Position numbers and translations under genes: made by a program. This document shows positions 1-7,742 of a stretch of DNA of 64,000 nucleotides, one piece after another. Origin of the DNA: Starkeya sp. ORNL1 (GTDB taxonomy: Bacteria; Pseudomonadota; Alphaproteobacteria; Rhizobiales; Xanthobacteraceae); assembly GCF_012971745.1 (NCBI RefSeq), contig NZ_CP048834.1:4278001-4342000 (forward strand). The letters run 5' to 3'. The notes under the pieces are model-generated. The model saw only the letters and a list, made by a program, of their open reading frames with translations, ran no database searches and had not been told where the DNA came from. How positions within the stretch are numbered: position 1 is the stretch's first letter; every line of letters starts with the position of its first letter.

Positions 1-1082
1 ATCGAATATTTGCCGCCGCGGAAGAACTTGCCGTCGACGAACTCGGCGATCTGCCGGTCGTCGAGCTTGCGGTCGGTGAAGACGTCGTCGCCGTGGGCGA
101 TGTACCAGTCCTGGAAATCGTGGATCGCCTTGCGGACGGAGTCCGCGTTCTCGTCGCCGGCGATGAACTCGTAGCCCGAGGGATCGACGATCTGGAATCG
201 GGCGATCTCGATCGGCACGCGCGTGCCCTTCGAGATGATCTCGGAGGCTTCATCGACATTCGCCTGGATCCACGCGGTGGCGCGGCGATAGGAGATCAGG
301 AAGGCCTTGACCGCATCCGGATAGCTCTCGGCGAAGTCGCGCATGGCGAAGAACGAGACACGGCCGGCGCCATTCTCGTAGACGCCGTTCTCCACGGTGC
401 GGCCGACGATCTTGACCTTGCCGGAGAGATAGAGCGCGGCACCGGAATTATTGCCGATATGGGTGGCGAGGCCGTCGACCGCGCCACTCAGCAGCGCGGC
501 GTTGCGCGCGCCATTGTTCTCGACGCCCTTGTAGCGGATCTTGCCGGTGCGTTGCTTGGTGTCCAGCGGCAGGCCAGCGGCGTCGAAGGCCTCGTACACC
601 GAGGTGTAGGAGCAGCCGACCCGGTTGCTGCCATAGATCTTGCCCTCCATGTCGGCAATGGAGTTGATCTCGGTATTCTCGGCGCGCGCCAGCAGCGGCG
701 TGCGATACTTGTTCGACGCCTCGGAAACCCAGACCACTACGGCATCGAGCCCATTGGCGCGGTGCGCCGTCGCCGGATAGAGCATGCGCTGCGCGATGGC
801 GATCGAGCCGCGATTTAGGCCGGCGGATTCTGCGCCCGAAAGTTCGGCGGCGCCGCTGGCGATCAAATTGACTTCCTTGATGCCGACCTTGTCGAACTCT
901 TCCTTGAAGATCCCCTTTTCCTTGGCGACGACGGTCCAGGGATTGTGCTGGAGATTGATGAAGGTCAGCGGCTCCGCGGCGATAGCCGACGAAGCGGTGC
1001 CCGCCACCAGCGCGAGCGCTGCCGCGCCCAATGCGATCTTGCGAACGTCGAGCCGAGCGCTCGACCACAGCCAGCTCTTCAC
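1..1082 (-). CDS. ABC transporter periplasmic substrate-binding protein, sulfonate/nitrate/taurine type (3' end cut by window edge)
   Basis: The reading frame is open from a GTG at 1082 to the left window edge, so 360 residues are visible and the C-terminus is missing. An AAGGAGG ribosome site lies 5 nt before the GTG, which decides the start. Residues 1-36 form a Sec signal (KSWLW then a hydrophobic core ending SSAIAA), followed by EPLTFINLQHNPWTVVAKEKGIF, the N-terminal layout of SsuA/NMT1-type binding proteins that feed sulfonate, nitrate or thiamine-precursor importers. The protein would bind a small anion in the periplasm. Membrane and ATPase partners would lie beyond the left edge. The substrate cannot be read from sequence; sulfonates are suggested only by the neighbouring LLM monooxygenase and Lrp-type regulator. 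Confidence 0.85.
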   Translation of the reverse strand, partial: MKSWLWSSARLDVRKIALGAAALALVAGTASSAIAAEPLTFINLQHNPWTVVAKEKGIFKEEFDKVGIKEVNLIASGAAELSGAESAGLNRGSIAIAQRMLYPATAHRANGLDAVVVWVSEASNKYRTPLLARAENTEINSIADMEGKIYGSNRVGCSYTSVYEAFDAAGLPLDTKQRTGKIRYKGVENNGARNAALLSGAVDGLATHIGNNSGAALYLSGKVKIVGRTVENGVYENGAGRVSFFAMRDFAESYPDAVKAFLISYRRATAWIQANVDEASEIISKGTRVPIEIARFQIVDPSGYEFIAGDENADSVRKAIHDFQDWYIAHGDDVFTDRKLDDRQIAEFVDGKFFRGGKYS

Positions 1083-1169
1083 TTCTGCCTCCTTATATAT
1101 AGCGATGACGCGTAAGTTCTGATTGCGATTACGTAACGCTATAGAAGCTGACCTGGCGACGAAACGATC

Positions 1170-1206
1170 AATAATCTTTAGTAAATACTATATTCGGAAG
1201 ATTATT
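1170..1206. promoter_or_regulatory. Nested palindromic operator candidate upstream of the binding-protein gene
   Basis: AATAATCTT (1170-1178) is repeated in inverted form as AAGATTATT (1198-1206), a perfect 9-bp pair, and between them sits the palindrome TAGTAAATACTA (1179-1190). The element is in an AT-rich 197-nt gap, 88-112 nt upstream of the GTG of the binding-protein gene and just downstream of the Lrp-type regulator gene. Its TAGTAAAT half resembles the Lrp-family consensus (YAGHAWAT), so binding by the adjacent regulator is a reasonable inference. Confidence 0.5.
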
Positions 1207-1279
1207 CTCTACTGGCGCGGCAGGTTTGGATGAACACTCCGCTGACTCGTGCAATAATGTGCTCAGGATCGGAGCGGAT

Positions 1280-1729
1280 TCAGAACGGCAGCACGGTGCG
1301 CGCGGACAGCACTTCCATGGAGAAGCGCGAGGTCACGTTCTTCGGCGCGGCGCCTTCGATGAGCCGGTTGTAGAAATTGTCGTAGGCCTCCATGTCGGGG
1401 ACGACGACGCGAAGCAGATAGTCGATGTCGCCGGCCATGCGGTAGGATTCCATCACCTCCGGCATGGACTGGATGAGCCTGCGGAAGCTCACAGTCCATT
1501 CCCGGCTGTGGCTGACGGCCTCGACGGCGACGAAGGCGGTGAGGCCGAGGCCGACCTTTCGCGGATCGACCAGCGCCACCCGCCCCTTGATGATGCCCTC
1601 ATTCTCCATGCGCCGGATCCGGTTCCAGCACGGCGTCTGCGACAGGTTCACCAGCCGCGCGATCTCGGCGATCGGCTTGGAGGCGTCGGCCTGCAGGATG
1701 CGCAGGATTTTCTGATCCGTCTTGTCCAT
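1280..1729 (-). CDS. Lrp/AsnC family transcriptional regulator
   Basis: A 149-residue protein of the usual length for this family. Residues 1-60 (MDKTDQKILRILQADASKPI onward, with LSQTPCWNRIRRMENEGIIKG) form the AsnC-type helix-turn-helix; the remainder is the RAM/AsnC ligand-binding sandwich (ESYRMAGDIDYLLRVVVPD). Such proteins sense amino acids or related small acids and wrap DNA as octamers. An earlier in-frame start at 1813 would overlap the next gene and adds a low-complexity tail, so the Met at 1729 was chosen. It lies between a flavin-enzyme operon and a binding-protein gene on the same strand; the palindrome at 1170-1206 is a candidate target. Confidence 0.9.
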   Translation of the reverse strand: MDKTDQKILRILQADASKPIAEIARLVNLSQTPCWNRIRRMENEGIIKGRVALVDPRKVGLGLTAFVAVEAVSHSREWTVSFRRLIQSMPEVMESYRMAGDIDYLLRVVVPDMEAYDNFYNRLIEGAAPKNVTSRFSMEVLSARTVLPF

Positions 1730-1775
1730 GGGTGATCCCGACGACGACAGCGCCGGCTCCGCCGATCCGCCGTCC

Positions 1776-2636
1776 CTATCTGAATGAGAAGCCCAGCCTT
1801 TCGAGCTGTTCACGCAGCAAATGCCGTCCTTTCAGCGAAGCCACGGAATGCAGCCGCTGGAGCGCCAGGTGGGTCCATGGCGTGGCGTCGAGTTGCTGTT
1901 CGCGCCGGAACATCAGCGTGTGCCGGTCGCAGCGCGCGAAGGCATCTTCCTCGCGTGCCGTGGAATAGACGTCGCGATGCAGGACCGCGTCCTGCGGCAA
2001 ACGCGGCTTTACGTCGGTCAGCACCGCAGGGTCGGGCCGGCCGACGACGAGGCCGACCACCGCGAAAGCGCGCGGCGGCAGGCCGAGGATCCGCGCGACC
2101 TCCTCGGCATTGTTGCGCAGCGCGCCGATATAGACCGCACCGAGCTCGAGCGATTCCGCCGCAACCAGCGCGTTCTGCGCCGCGAAGGCGGCGTCGAGCG
2201 AGGCGATGAGGAAACTCTCGGTGTAATCGAGCCCGTCCGTAGTCGCACCGGCGCGCTCGGCAATCCGGTGCACGCGGGAGAGGTCGGCGACGAAGACCAG
2301 GAAGATCGGGGCAAGCTCGATGTGCTTCTGATTGCCGGCGATCGCGGCGAGCCGTGCCCGGCGTTCCGGATCCTCGACCGCGATCACGCTCCAGGCCTGC
2401 ACGTTCGACGAGCTCGGCGCCGACTGCGCCGCGGCTACCAGCACCTCCAGCGTGCCGTCCGGCAATGGCTCGGCGAGAAACGCCCGTACCGAACGATGGT
2501 CGAGCTGGCTCGCGATCGTATCGTTCCACGGCGTCCGGCTGACGCTAAGCGCTTCGCGGTAGCGCCGCTCCAGCGCAACATCGGAGGCCGCAGGCAGAGC
2601 CTGCCCGACATATCCGGCGCGGCTGATCTCGTTCAT
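1776..2636 (-). CDS. Nitroreductase family flavoprotein
   Basis: 286 residues. The N-terminal third carries the NfsA/Frp-type flavin loop (LDHRSVRAFLAEPLP) and the SAPSSSNVQAW segment that contacts FMN; the C-terminus resembles NfsA-like NAD(P)H:FMN oxidoreductases (RDVYSTAREEDAF). It would reduce FMN, nitroaromatics or quinones with NAD(P)H in the cytoplasm. The ATG at 2636 overlaps the stop of the upstream gene as ATGA, indicating translational coupling. Because the operon also contains an LLM monooxygenase, which needs reduced FMN from a separate reductase, this protein is a plausible FMNH2 supplier. That partnership is inferred from position only. Confidence 0.88.
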   Translation of the reverse strand: MNEISRAGYVGQALPAASDVALERRYREALSVSRTPWNDTIASQLDHRSVRAFLAEPLPDGTLEVLVAAAQSAPSSSNVQAWSVIAVEDPERRARLAAIAGNQKHIELAPIFLVFVADLSRVHRIAERAGATTDGLDYTESFLIASLDAAFAAQNALVAAESLELGAVYIGALRNNAEEVARILGLPPRAFAVVGLVVGRPDPAVLTDVKPRLPQDAVLHRDVYSTAREEDAFARCDRHTLMFRREQQLDATPWTHLALQRLHSVASLKGRHLLREQLERLGFSFR

Positions 2637-4030
2637 GCGGCTTCTCCAATCATTAAGCCGGCGCGGTTCAGCACCTTGGCCAGGCGGATGGCGTGGTCGA
2701 GCTGCTCGCGGATCGAACTCGCCTCCCACATCTCGGCGCGCAGGGCATGGCCGACGGCGAACAGTCGGGTCGACACCCGGCCGTCTCGTCCGACGAGAGC
2801 GAGCGTGTCCGGGTCGGCCCGCACGCCCGAGCCGAGCGGATGCGGCACTGCGAATCCCTTCGCCACCAGATTACGGACCAGCGGATCCTTGAGGCGGTTC
2901 CAGTCGAACTCGAAACCGAGCCCGTTGACCACGAGATCGACATCCAGCGACAGCGCCTGCCGCTCTCCGCGCGGCCGCAGCGTTGCGCGGGCACCGCTTG
3001 CCGCGGGCTCCAGCGCGGTTATCGTGGCCGCGAGGTTCTGGAACCGTCCTTCGCCGCGCACCCGATCGAGCACGGCGAAAGAGGGCGTTGCGGCGCGGTG
3101 CTGGACGAGGTTCCAGAATGAGCCGAGATGGCGCACCAGCTTGGCCCGCTCGCCGGTGTCCAGCTGGCGCCATATGGCGGCGGCGTATTGGCGGAACAGC
3201 GGTGGCAGGCGCTGCCAGTCCTCGCCGTTCGCCGCGAGCTGCCGGCGTTCCCGTTGCACCCGCCTCAGCACGTCGCGCGCGGTCTTCGGCAGTGGACCGT
3301 CGGCAAACATGTCCGGCCACGGTTCGGCCTCCCGGCGCGCCTGCACCAGCAGCCCGCGGCGCGAGACGGCGGTATAGGCGCCACGGAAGCCGCGCGTCTC
3401 CAGGCTGACGACCGCGTCCAGCATGGTGAGCCCGGAGCCGAGCAGCAGCACATGTTTCGCGCCTGCCGCGGATGTGAGCGCGTCCGTGTCGAAGACATCC
3501 CGGACATAGGCGCGGCTTTGCGCGAGCGCGCGGGTCACGAAGGCCGGTTCCTTGCGGAACAGCCCGGTTGCGAGGACGATCCGGTCGGCGGCAAGCCGCG
3601 CCCCGGATGCCAGCGTCACCACCTCTCCATCGAAGTCGATGGCGCGGTCGCGAAGATGGGTGAAGCGCAGACGCTCACCGGCGCTCGCTATTGCGCGATC
3701 CAGCTCATGCTCGACATAGGCGCCGAAGACGGCGCGCGGCGGCGAACTCACCGCGCAGGGAGTGCCGGCCGGCGGCGTCCAGCCGAGCTTTTCGGCGTGC
3801 TCTTCGAGCCAGCGCACCAGATGCCCCGGATCCTCGGGATGGAGACCGAACCCTCCGGCGAGCCCATTGACCAGATGATCGCGGTTCGCGGTCGCATAGG
3901 CGATGCCGCGGCCCAACCGCTCGCGCGGCTCGACTACCGTCAGATCGAGCCGCCCGCTTGAGCCGGCAATGATCTTGATGGCCGCGGCCGCCCCCGCAAA
4001 CCCGCCGCCGATGATGACGATCCTGCCCAC
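2633..4030 (-). CDS. FAD/NAD(P)-binding protein (PF13454-like)
   Basis: 465 residues beginning at a GTG 10 nt downstream of the previous stop; an earlier Met would overlap the upstream gene by 83 nt. The start IVIIGGGFAGAAAAIKI is a GxGxxG dinucleotide fold, followed by the ERLGRGIAYAT and NGLAGGFG motifs typical of the FAD_NAD_binding family (PF13454) found beside hydroxyacylglutathione-like and siderophore-type oxidoreductases. A second Rossmann motif (VLLLGSGLTMLDAVVSL) occurs near residue 205. The family is poorly characterised; a flavin-dependent oxidation or N-hydroxylation role is possible. It is coupled by ATGA overlap to the nitroreductase and follows the LLM monooxygenase closely, so all three are probably one operon. 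Confidence 0.85.
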   Translation of the reverse strand: MGRIVIIGGGFAGAAAAIKIIAGSSGRLDLTVVEPRERLGRGIAYATANRDHLVNGLAGGFGLHPEDPGHLVRWLEEHAEKLGWTPPAGTPCAVSSPPRAVFGAYVEHELDRAIASAGERLRFTHLRDRAIDFDGEVVTLASGARLAADRIVLATGLFRKEPAFVTRALAQSRAYVRDVFDTDALTSAAGAKHVLLLGSGLTMLDAVVSLETRGFRGAYTAVSRRGLLVQARREAEPWPDMFADGPLPKTARDVLRRVQRERRQLAANGEDWQRLPPLFRQYAAAIWRQLDTGERAKLVRHLGSFWNLVQHRAATPSFAVLDRVRGEGRFQNLAATITALEPAASGARATLRPRGERQALSLDVDLVVNGLGFEFDWNRLKDPLVRNLVAKGFAVPHPLGSGVRADPDTLALVGRDGRVSTRLFAVGHALRAEMWEASSIREQLDHAIRLAKVLNRAGLMIGEAA

Positions 4031-4040
4031 CGGGTCGCCC

Positions 4041-5384
4041 TCAGGCGCTCGCGCGGGTGTCGCCGGCGAAGCGGCTTTCCGGCCGCGGCAGGCCGTAATG
4101 ATCCCGCAGCGTGCGGCCTTCATAGCGCTCGCGGAACAGGCCGCGCTTGACCAGGATCGGCACTACTTCCGCGGCGAAGATGTCGAAGCCGCCGGTCAGC
4201 CAGGGTGGCATGATGTTGAAGCCGTCGGCGGCTCCGTTCTCGAACCAGAGCTGGATCTGGTCGGCGATCAGCTCCGGCGTGCCGGTCAGCACGAAATGCC
4301 CGCGCCCGCCGGCCAGCCGGTTGATGAGCTGGCGGATGGTGGGATTTTCGCGCTCGATGATGTCGAGGATCAGCTGGAAGCGGCTGGCGCTGGCGATGCG
4401 GCCGTCGAGGTCCAGCAGGTGGCGCGGGAAGGGTCCGTCGAGATCATAGGCAGCGAGATCGAGCCCGGTCATGCGCTTGAGCTGGTCCAGCGAGTATTCC
4501 GGCTGGATCAGCTCGTTGAAGCTCTCCTCCAGCCGCCGCGCCTCGGCCTCGGTGCTGCCGATGAACGGGCTCAGCCCCGGCAGCACCTTGATGTGCTCCG
4601 GCCGGCGGCCGAGCACGGCGGCGCGGCGCTTGATGTCGGCATAGAATGCCTGCGCGCTTCCCAGCGTCTGGTGCGCGGTGAAGATCGCCTCGGCATAGCG
4701 TGCGGCGAAAGAGCGACCATCCTCGGACGAGCCGGCCTGCACATAGACCGGCCGGCCCTGAGGGATGCGCGGCGTGTTCAGCGCGCCCTTGACCCTGAAG
4801 TATTTGCCGACATGGTCGATGGCGTGGATCTTGTCGGTGTCAGCGAACAGGCCGGATGCCGGATCGGCGACGACGGCATCGTCCTCCCAGCTGTCCCACA
4901 GCTTGCCGACGACCTCGACGAATTCGGTACCGCGGTCATAGCGCTCGGCGTGGGGCGGATGCTCGGGGAGGCCGAAATTCTGCGCTGCCTGTCCGGCCGA
5001 TGTCGTGACGATGTTCCAGCCGGCGCGTCCCTTGCTGATGTGGTCGAGCGAGGCGAACAGCCGGGCAAGGTTGTACGGCTCGAAATAGGTGGTCGACGCC
5101 GTGGCGATCAGCCCGATATGCGAGGTGACGCCCGCGATCGCGGACAGCCAGGTGATCGGCTCGACCCGGGAGCGCGGCGCGTAGCGGATATTGTCGGCAA
5201 GCACCGGACCGTCGGCGAAGAACAGCGCATCGAAATGCGCAGCTTCGGCCCGCTTCGCCAATTCCTGATAATAGGCGATGTCGTACAGCGTCGAGATGTC
5301 CGAGCCCTCGTAGCGCCATGCCGCTTCATGGTGCCCGCCCGGGTACACGAAGACATTGAGAGACAGCTGCCGCTTATTGCCCAT
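4041..5384 (-). CDS. LLM-class flavin-dependent monooxygenase, NtaA/SnaA/DszA/DmoA family
   Basis: 447 residues, the family's normal length. Start chosen at the Met at 5384 because GGAGC precedes it by 3 nt. Diagnostic segments are GGHHEAAWR near the N-terminus, FDALFFADG, NIVTTSAGQAAQNFGL and FIGSTEAEARRLEE, all typical of FMNH2-dependent monooxygenases such as nitrilotriacetate monooxygenase A, DszA and dimethylsulfide monooxygenase DmoA. It would use O2 and reduced FMN to oxygenate or cleave a C-S or C-N bond. It is the first gene of the minus-strand flavin operon. Substrate is unknown; the sulfonate-type binding protein downstream makes an organosulfur compound the better guess over an aminopolycarboxylate. 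Confidence 0.9.
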   Translation of the reverse strand: MGNKRQLSLNVFVYPGGHHEAAWRYEGSDISTLYDIAYYQELAKRAEAAHFDALFFADGPVLADNIRYAPRSRVEPITWLSAIAGVTSHIGLIATASTTYFEPYNLARLFASLDHISKGRAGWNIVTTSAGQAAQNFGLPEHPPHAERYDRGTEFVEVVGKLWDSWEDDAVVADPASGLFADTDKIHAIDHVGKYFRVKGALNTPRIPQGRPVYVQAGSSEDGRSFAARYAEAIFTAHQTLGSAQAFYADIKRRAAVLGRRPEHIKVLPGLSPFIGSTEAEARRLEESFNELIQPEYSLDQLKRMTGLDLAAYDLDGPFPRHLLDLDGRIASASRFQLILDIIERENPTIRQLINRLAGGRGHFVLTGTPELIADQIQLWFENGAADGFNIMPPWLTGGFDIFAAEVVPILVKRGLFRERYEGRTLRDHYGLPRPESRFAGDTRASA

Positions 5385-5510
5385 GACGCTCCACCGCATG
5401 CTGATCCGCTGAAACCGGCGCCATCGCCTGGCGGCGACGACGTCCCGGTCCTTACGTCAGCATCGCCGATACCCTGTTGTCAATATAATCTCTAGAAATT
5501 ATAGAATAAG

Positions 5511-6587
5511 CTAGATCGCGTTCAGGAAGGCCACCAGTGCGGCGCGTTCCCCGGTGTCGAGATCGAGCGGGCGGATCGGCGTCGCGATCCGCGCGGCTTC
5601 CCTGTACAGCGGCGCCTGCGCCTCCCGCGCATTGCGCGCCCATACGTCGCCGCCGCCGCGGGCATAGAAATTCACGACGCCTGCCAATGAAGCGAACAGT
5701 CCGCTGTGCATGTAGGGCGCGGTGCGGGCGACATGCCTGAGGCTCGGCGTGCGGAACTGGCCGGCATGCTCCGGCCTGCCGGTGACGAGATGGCGCCCGA
5801 GATCCTGGCTCTTCTCGCGGAAGGCCGACAGGCCGAGATTGTGGAAGCGCTCATCCGTCAGCAGCGGGCCGATATGACAATTGGCACAGCGGGCCTTGGT
5901 GCGGAACAGGTGCAGCCCGCGTATCTCCTGATCGCTCAGGCTGGCGCTGTCGCCGCGCAGGAAGGCGTCGAAGCGCGTTGGCTCCTCCAGTCCGGACTGG
6001 AACGCCGCCAATGCATCGGCAAGCCGATCGGCTGTGATCGTCGGGTCGCCATAGATTGCGGCGAATGACGACCGGTAGGCTTCGCTCTCGCCAAGCCGGC
6101 TTACCACCGACGCCACGTCCGCATTGGCCATCTCGTCCGGATGCGTCAGCGGCCGCAATGACTGGGTGGCCAGCGAACTGCCGCGCCCGTCCCATCCCCA
6201 TTCCCGGCGATAGGCGGCACTGAACAGCGACGGCACATTGCGCGCGCCCCTGGCCGGGTCCATCCCCGCCGCGACCGGACGCCCGTCGGACCAGCCAAGG
6301 TTGGCGTCGTGACAACTTGCGCACGCCTTGTCGCCGGTTCGCGACAGCGTCGGATCATGGAACAGCCGGCGTCCGAGTGCAGCCTTGCCGGCATCCAGCA
6401 CGGACTTCAGCTCCAGCGCGCCGAATTCCACGAAGTCGATGCCGTCATCGATGGTCGGCGCCGGCCAGGTCGAGACCGGCCCCGAATAGAGCGCCCGGAG
6501 TCGCTCAGCGTCAGACGGGTCGGGTACGTTCCAGCCGGTCAGCAAGACGAGTGCGAGCAGGCCGAGGGCGCCGCCCCGCACACCCAT
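5511..6587 (-). CDS. MauG-like dihaem cytochrome c peroxidase-family protein
   Basis: 358 residues. An N-terminal hydrophobic stretch (residues 6-19) acts as signal or anchor. Two c-type haem sites are visible: C89-A-S-C92-H93 and C234-A-N-C237-H238. The C-terminal GLFASLAGVVNFYARGG corresponds to the segment of MauG/CcpA proteins that follows the second haem. Members catalyse peroxide reduction or protein cofactor maturation in the periplasm. The ATG shares one base with the stop of the upstream binding-protein gene (TGATG), so the two are translationally coupled. No quinoprotein dehydrogenase is next to it, so the partner remains unknown. Confidence 0.9.
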   Translation of the reverse strand: MGVRGGALGLLALVLLTGWNVPDPSDAERLRALYSGPVSTWPAPTIDDGIDFVEFGALELKSVLDAGKAALGRRLFHDPTLSRTGDKACASCHDANLGWSDGRPVAAGMDPARGARNVPSLFSAAYRREWGWDGRGSSLATQSLRPLTHPDEMANADVASVVSRLGESEAYRSSFAAIYGDPTITADRLADALAAFQSGLEEPTRFDAFLRGDSASLSDQEIRGLHLFRTKARCANCHIGPLLTDERFHNLGLSAFREKSQDLGRHLVTGRPEHAGQFRTPSLRHVARTAPYMHSGLFASLAGVVNFYARGGGDVWARNAREAQAPLYREAARIATPIRPLDLDTGERAALVAFLNAI

Positions 6588-7462
6588 CAATGGCAATCCG
6601 GCGCGTCCTGATCGAGATAGACCTCGAATGCGACCGTCGTGACCCAATTGTTCCGACGTGCGGTCCACTCGCTCGCATGCGCCATCTCCTCGACGGCGCC
6701 GCGCACCCGGTCGAACAGCCGGCCCTGTGCCCGCGGCAACAGCACGACCAGCCGCGTCGGGTCCCTCGGCGGCAAGGTGGCGGAGAATTTCTTCCATTGC
6801 TCGTCCGTGAACAGGCGATCGAGCAGCAGCGCATCATGGATTGCGGCGTCGCATTCCCCGGTGCGCACCCCGACCAGCGACAGCGCCGGTACCCGCCGGA
6901 CCAGCAATTTGGCCCCGGCAGCCTCGGCGAGGCGTTGCGCCTGCCGATTGGCCTGCGCGACGCATACCGTCTTTCCGGCGAGATCCTGCCATGACTGGAC
7001 ATTGGTGTCAGAGCGCATCGCCACAGACAGGCCGGAGGCGTATCCGGCCGGCACGATCTCGACGGCGGAAAAGCGCGGATCCTCGTCGCCTATCCGGGCC
7101 AGCAGCGCGTCGATCCGGCCGGCGTCGAGCGTGGCGGCGCCTGCCTCATCTGAGACCTCGACGAGTTCTACCTTCTTGCCGAGGTGCCTGCCGATCTCGG
7201 CGGCAAGGTCGAGCTCGAAGCCTTCTTCGGTATAGAGGCGGGCTTCCGGAGTGGCTGTCGGCAGCGGCACATAGGGAACGCCGATGCGGATAATAGGAGG
7301 CTCGGGCGGCGCGATTCCTGTCGCCAGCGTGCGTATCGGTACGGCCAGCGCCAGGCCTGCCAGCGCTGCGGCGGCAAGTCCCCGCACCAGGCGGATGTGA
7401 CGCGGACGCCCGGTCCGTACTGATCTTTCTTCGTCTTGCATATGCACGATCCGTGACGCCAT
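6587..7462 (-). CDS. Periplasmic family-3 solute-binding-like protein (MoxJ/quinoprotein-associated type)
   Basis: 291 residues. Residues about 20-48 form a signal peptide after a basic N-region (RPRHIRLVRGLAAAALAGLAL). The mature part is a two-lobed family-3 binding fold: IRIGVPYVPLP, EEGFELDLAAEIGRHLGKKVELVEV, SWQDLAGKTVCVAQAN and CDAAIHDALLL. Proteins of this fold bind amino acids, or assist periplasmic quinoprotein/cytochrome systems (MoxJ, XoxJ). Coupling to the MauG-like gene by a one-base overlap favours an electron-transfer accessory role rather than nutrient uptake, but this is inference. A second Met at 7441 is an alternative start; neither has a strong ribosome site. Confidence 0.75.
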   Translation of the reverse strand: MASRIVHMQDEERSVRTGRPRHIRLVRGLAAAALAGLALAVPIRTLATGIAPPEPPIIRIGVPYVPLPTATPEARLYTEEGFELDLAAEIGRHLGKKVELVEVSDEAGAATLDAGRIDALLARIGDEDPRFSAVEIVPAGYASGLSVAMRSDTNVQSWQDLAGKTVCVAQANRQAQRLAEAAGAKLLVRRVPALSLVGVRTGECDAAIHDALLLDRLFTDEQWKKFSATLPPRDPTRLVVLLPRAQGRLFDRVRGAVEEMAHASEWTARRNNWVTTVAFEVYLDQDAPDCH

Positions 7463-7506
7463 CCGGCGTGCCGCATGGCACTCGCCGCCAAGCTTGCATC
7501 GGATGC

Positions 7507-7522
7507 GGAAGATTTATCTTCC
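7507..7522. promoter_or_regulatory. 16-bp palindrome (7-2-7) in divergent intergenic region
   Basis: GGAAGAT-TT-ATCTTCC is a perfect inverted repeat 45 nt upstream of the MoxJ-like/MauG-like operon. It is in the 280-nt gap between that operon and the divergent DapA/3-HAO operon, which otherwise holds AT-rich promoter-like sequence and no gene. Confidence 0.4.
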
Positions 7523-7646
7523 CGAACGAGTGTCACGCGTGGATGTTTTCACCGAAGCCGTGCTTGCACGGGCAAGGATCTTCCCGCGCGGCCTCATCGT
7601 GCGCGCTTGGAACCACGCAGCCAATCAGGCCTATTTATAGGATTGG

Positions 7647-7662
7647 CTTATTACATAATAAG
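7647..7662. promoter_or_regulatory. 16-bp palindrome (7-2-7), likely operator for the aromatic catabolic operon
   Basis: CTTATTA-CA-TAATAAG is a perfect inverted repeat in AT-rich DNA, ending 80 nt upstream of the first gene of the rightward operon. Its geometry (two 7-bp arms, 2-nt spacer) equals that of the palindrome at 7507-7522 though the sequence differs. The binding protein is not known. Confidence 0.45.
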
Positions 7663-7742
7663 AATATAGCGGATTGAGATATAGGTCGGGGTACGGTTGG
7701 GTGACGGGAACTGGTCTCTAATGGACCTAAGCGAGTCACTCG

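Noticed and set aside
7484..7505. Possible sigma-54 promoter (TGGCAC ... TTGC)
   Set aside because: The spacing between the two elements is 12 nt instead of 5, so the -24/-12 geometry is wrong.
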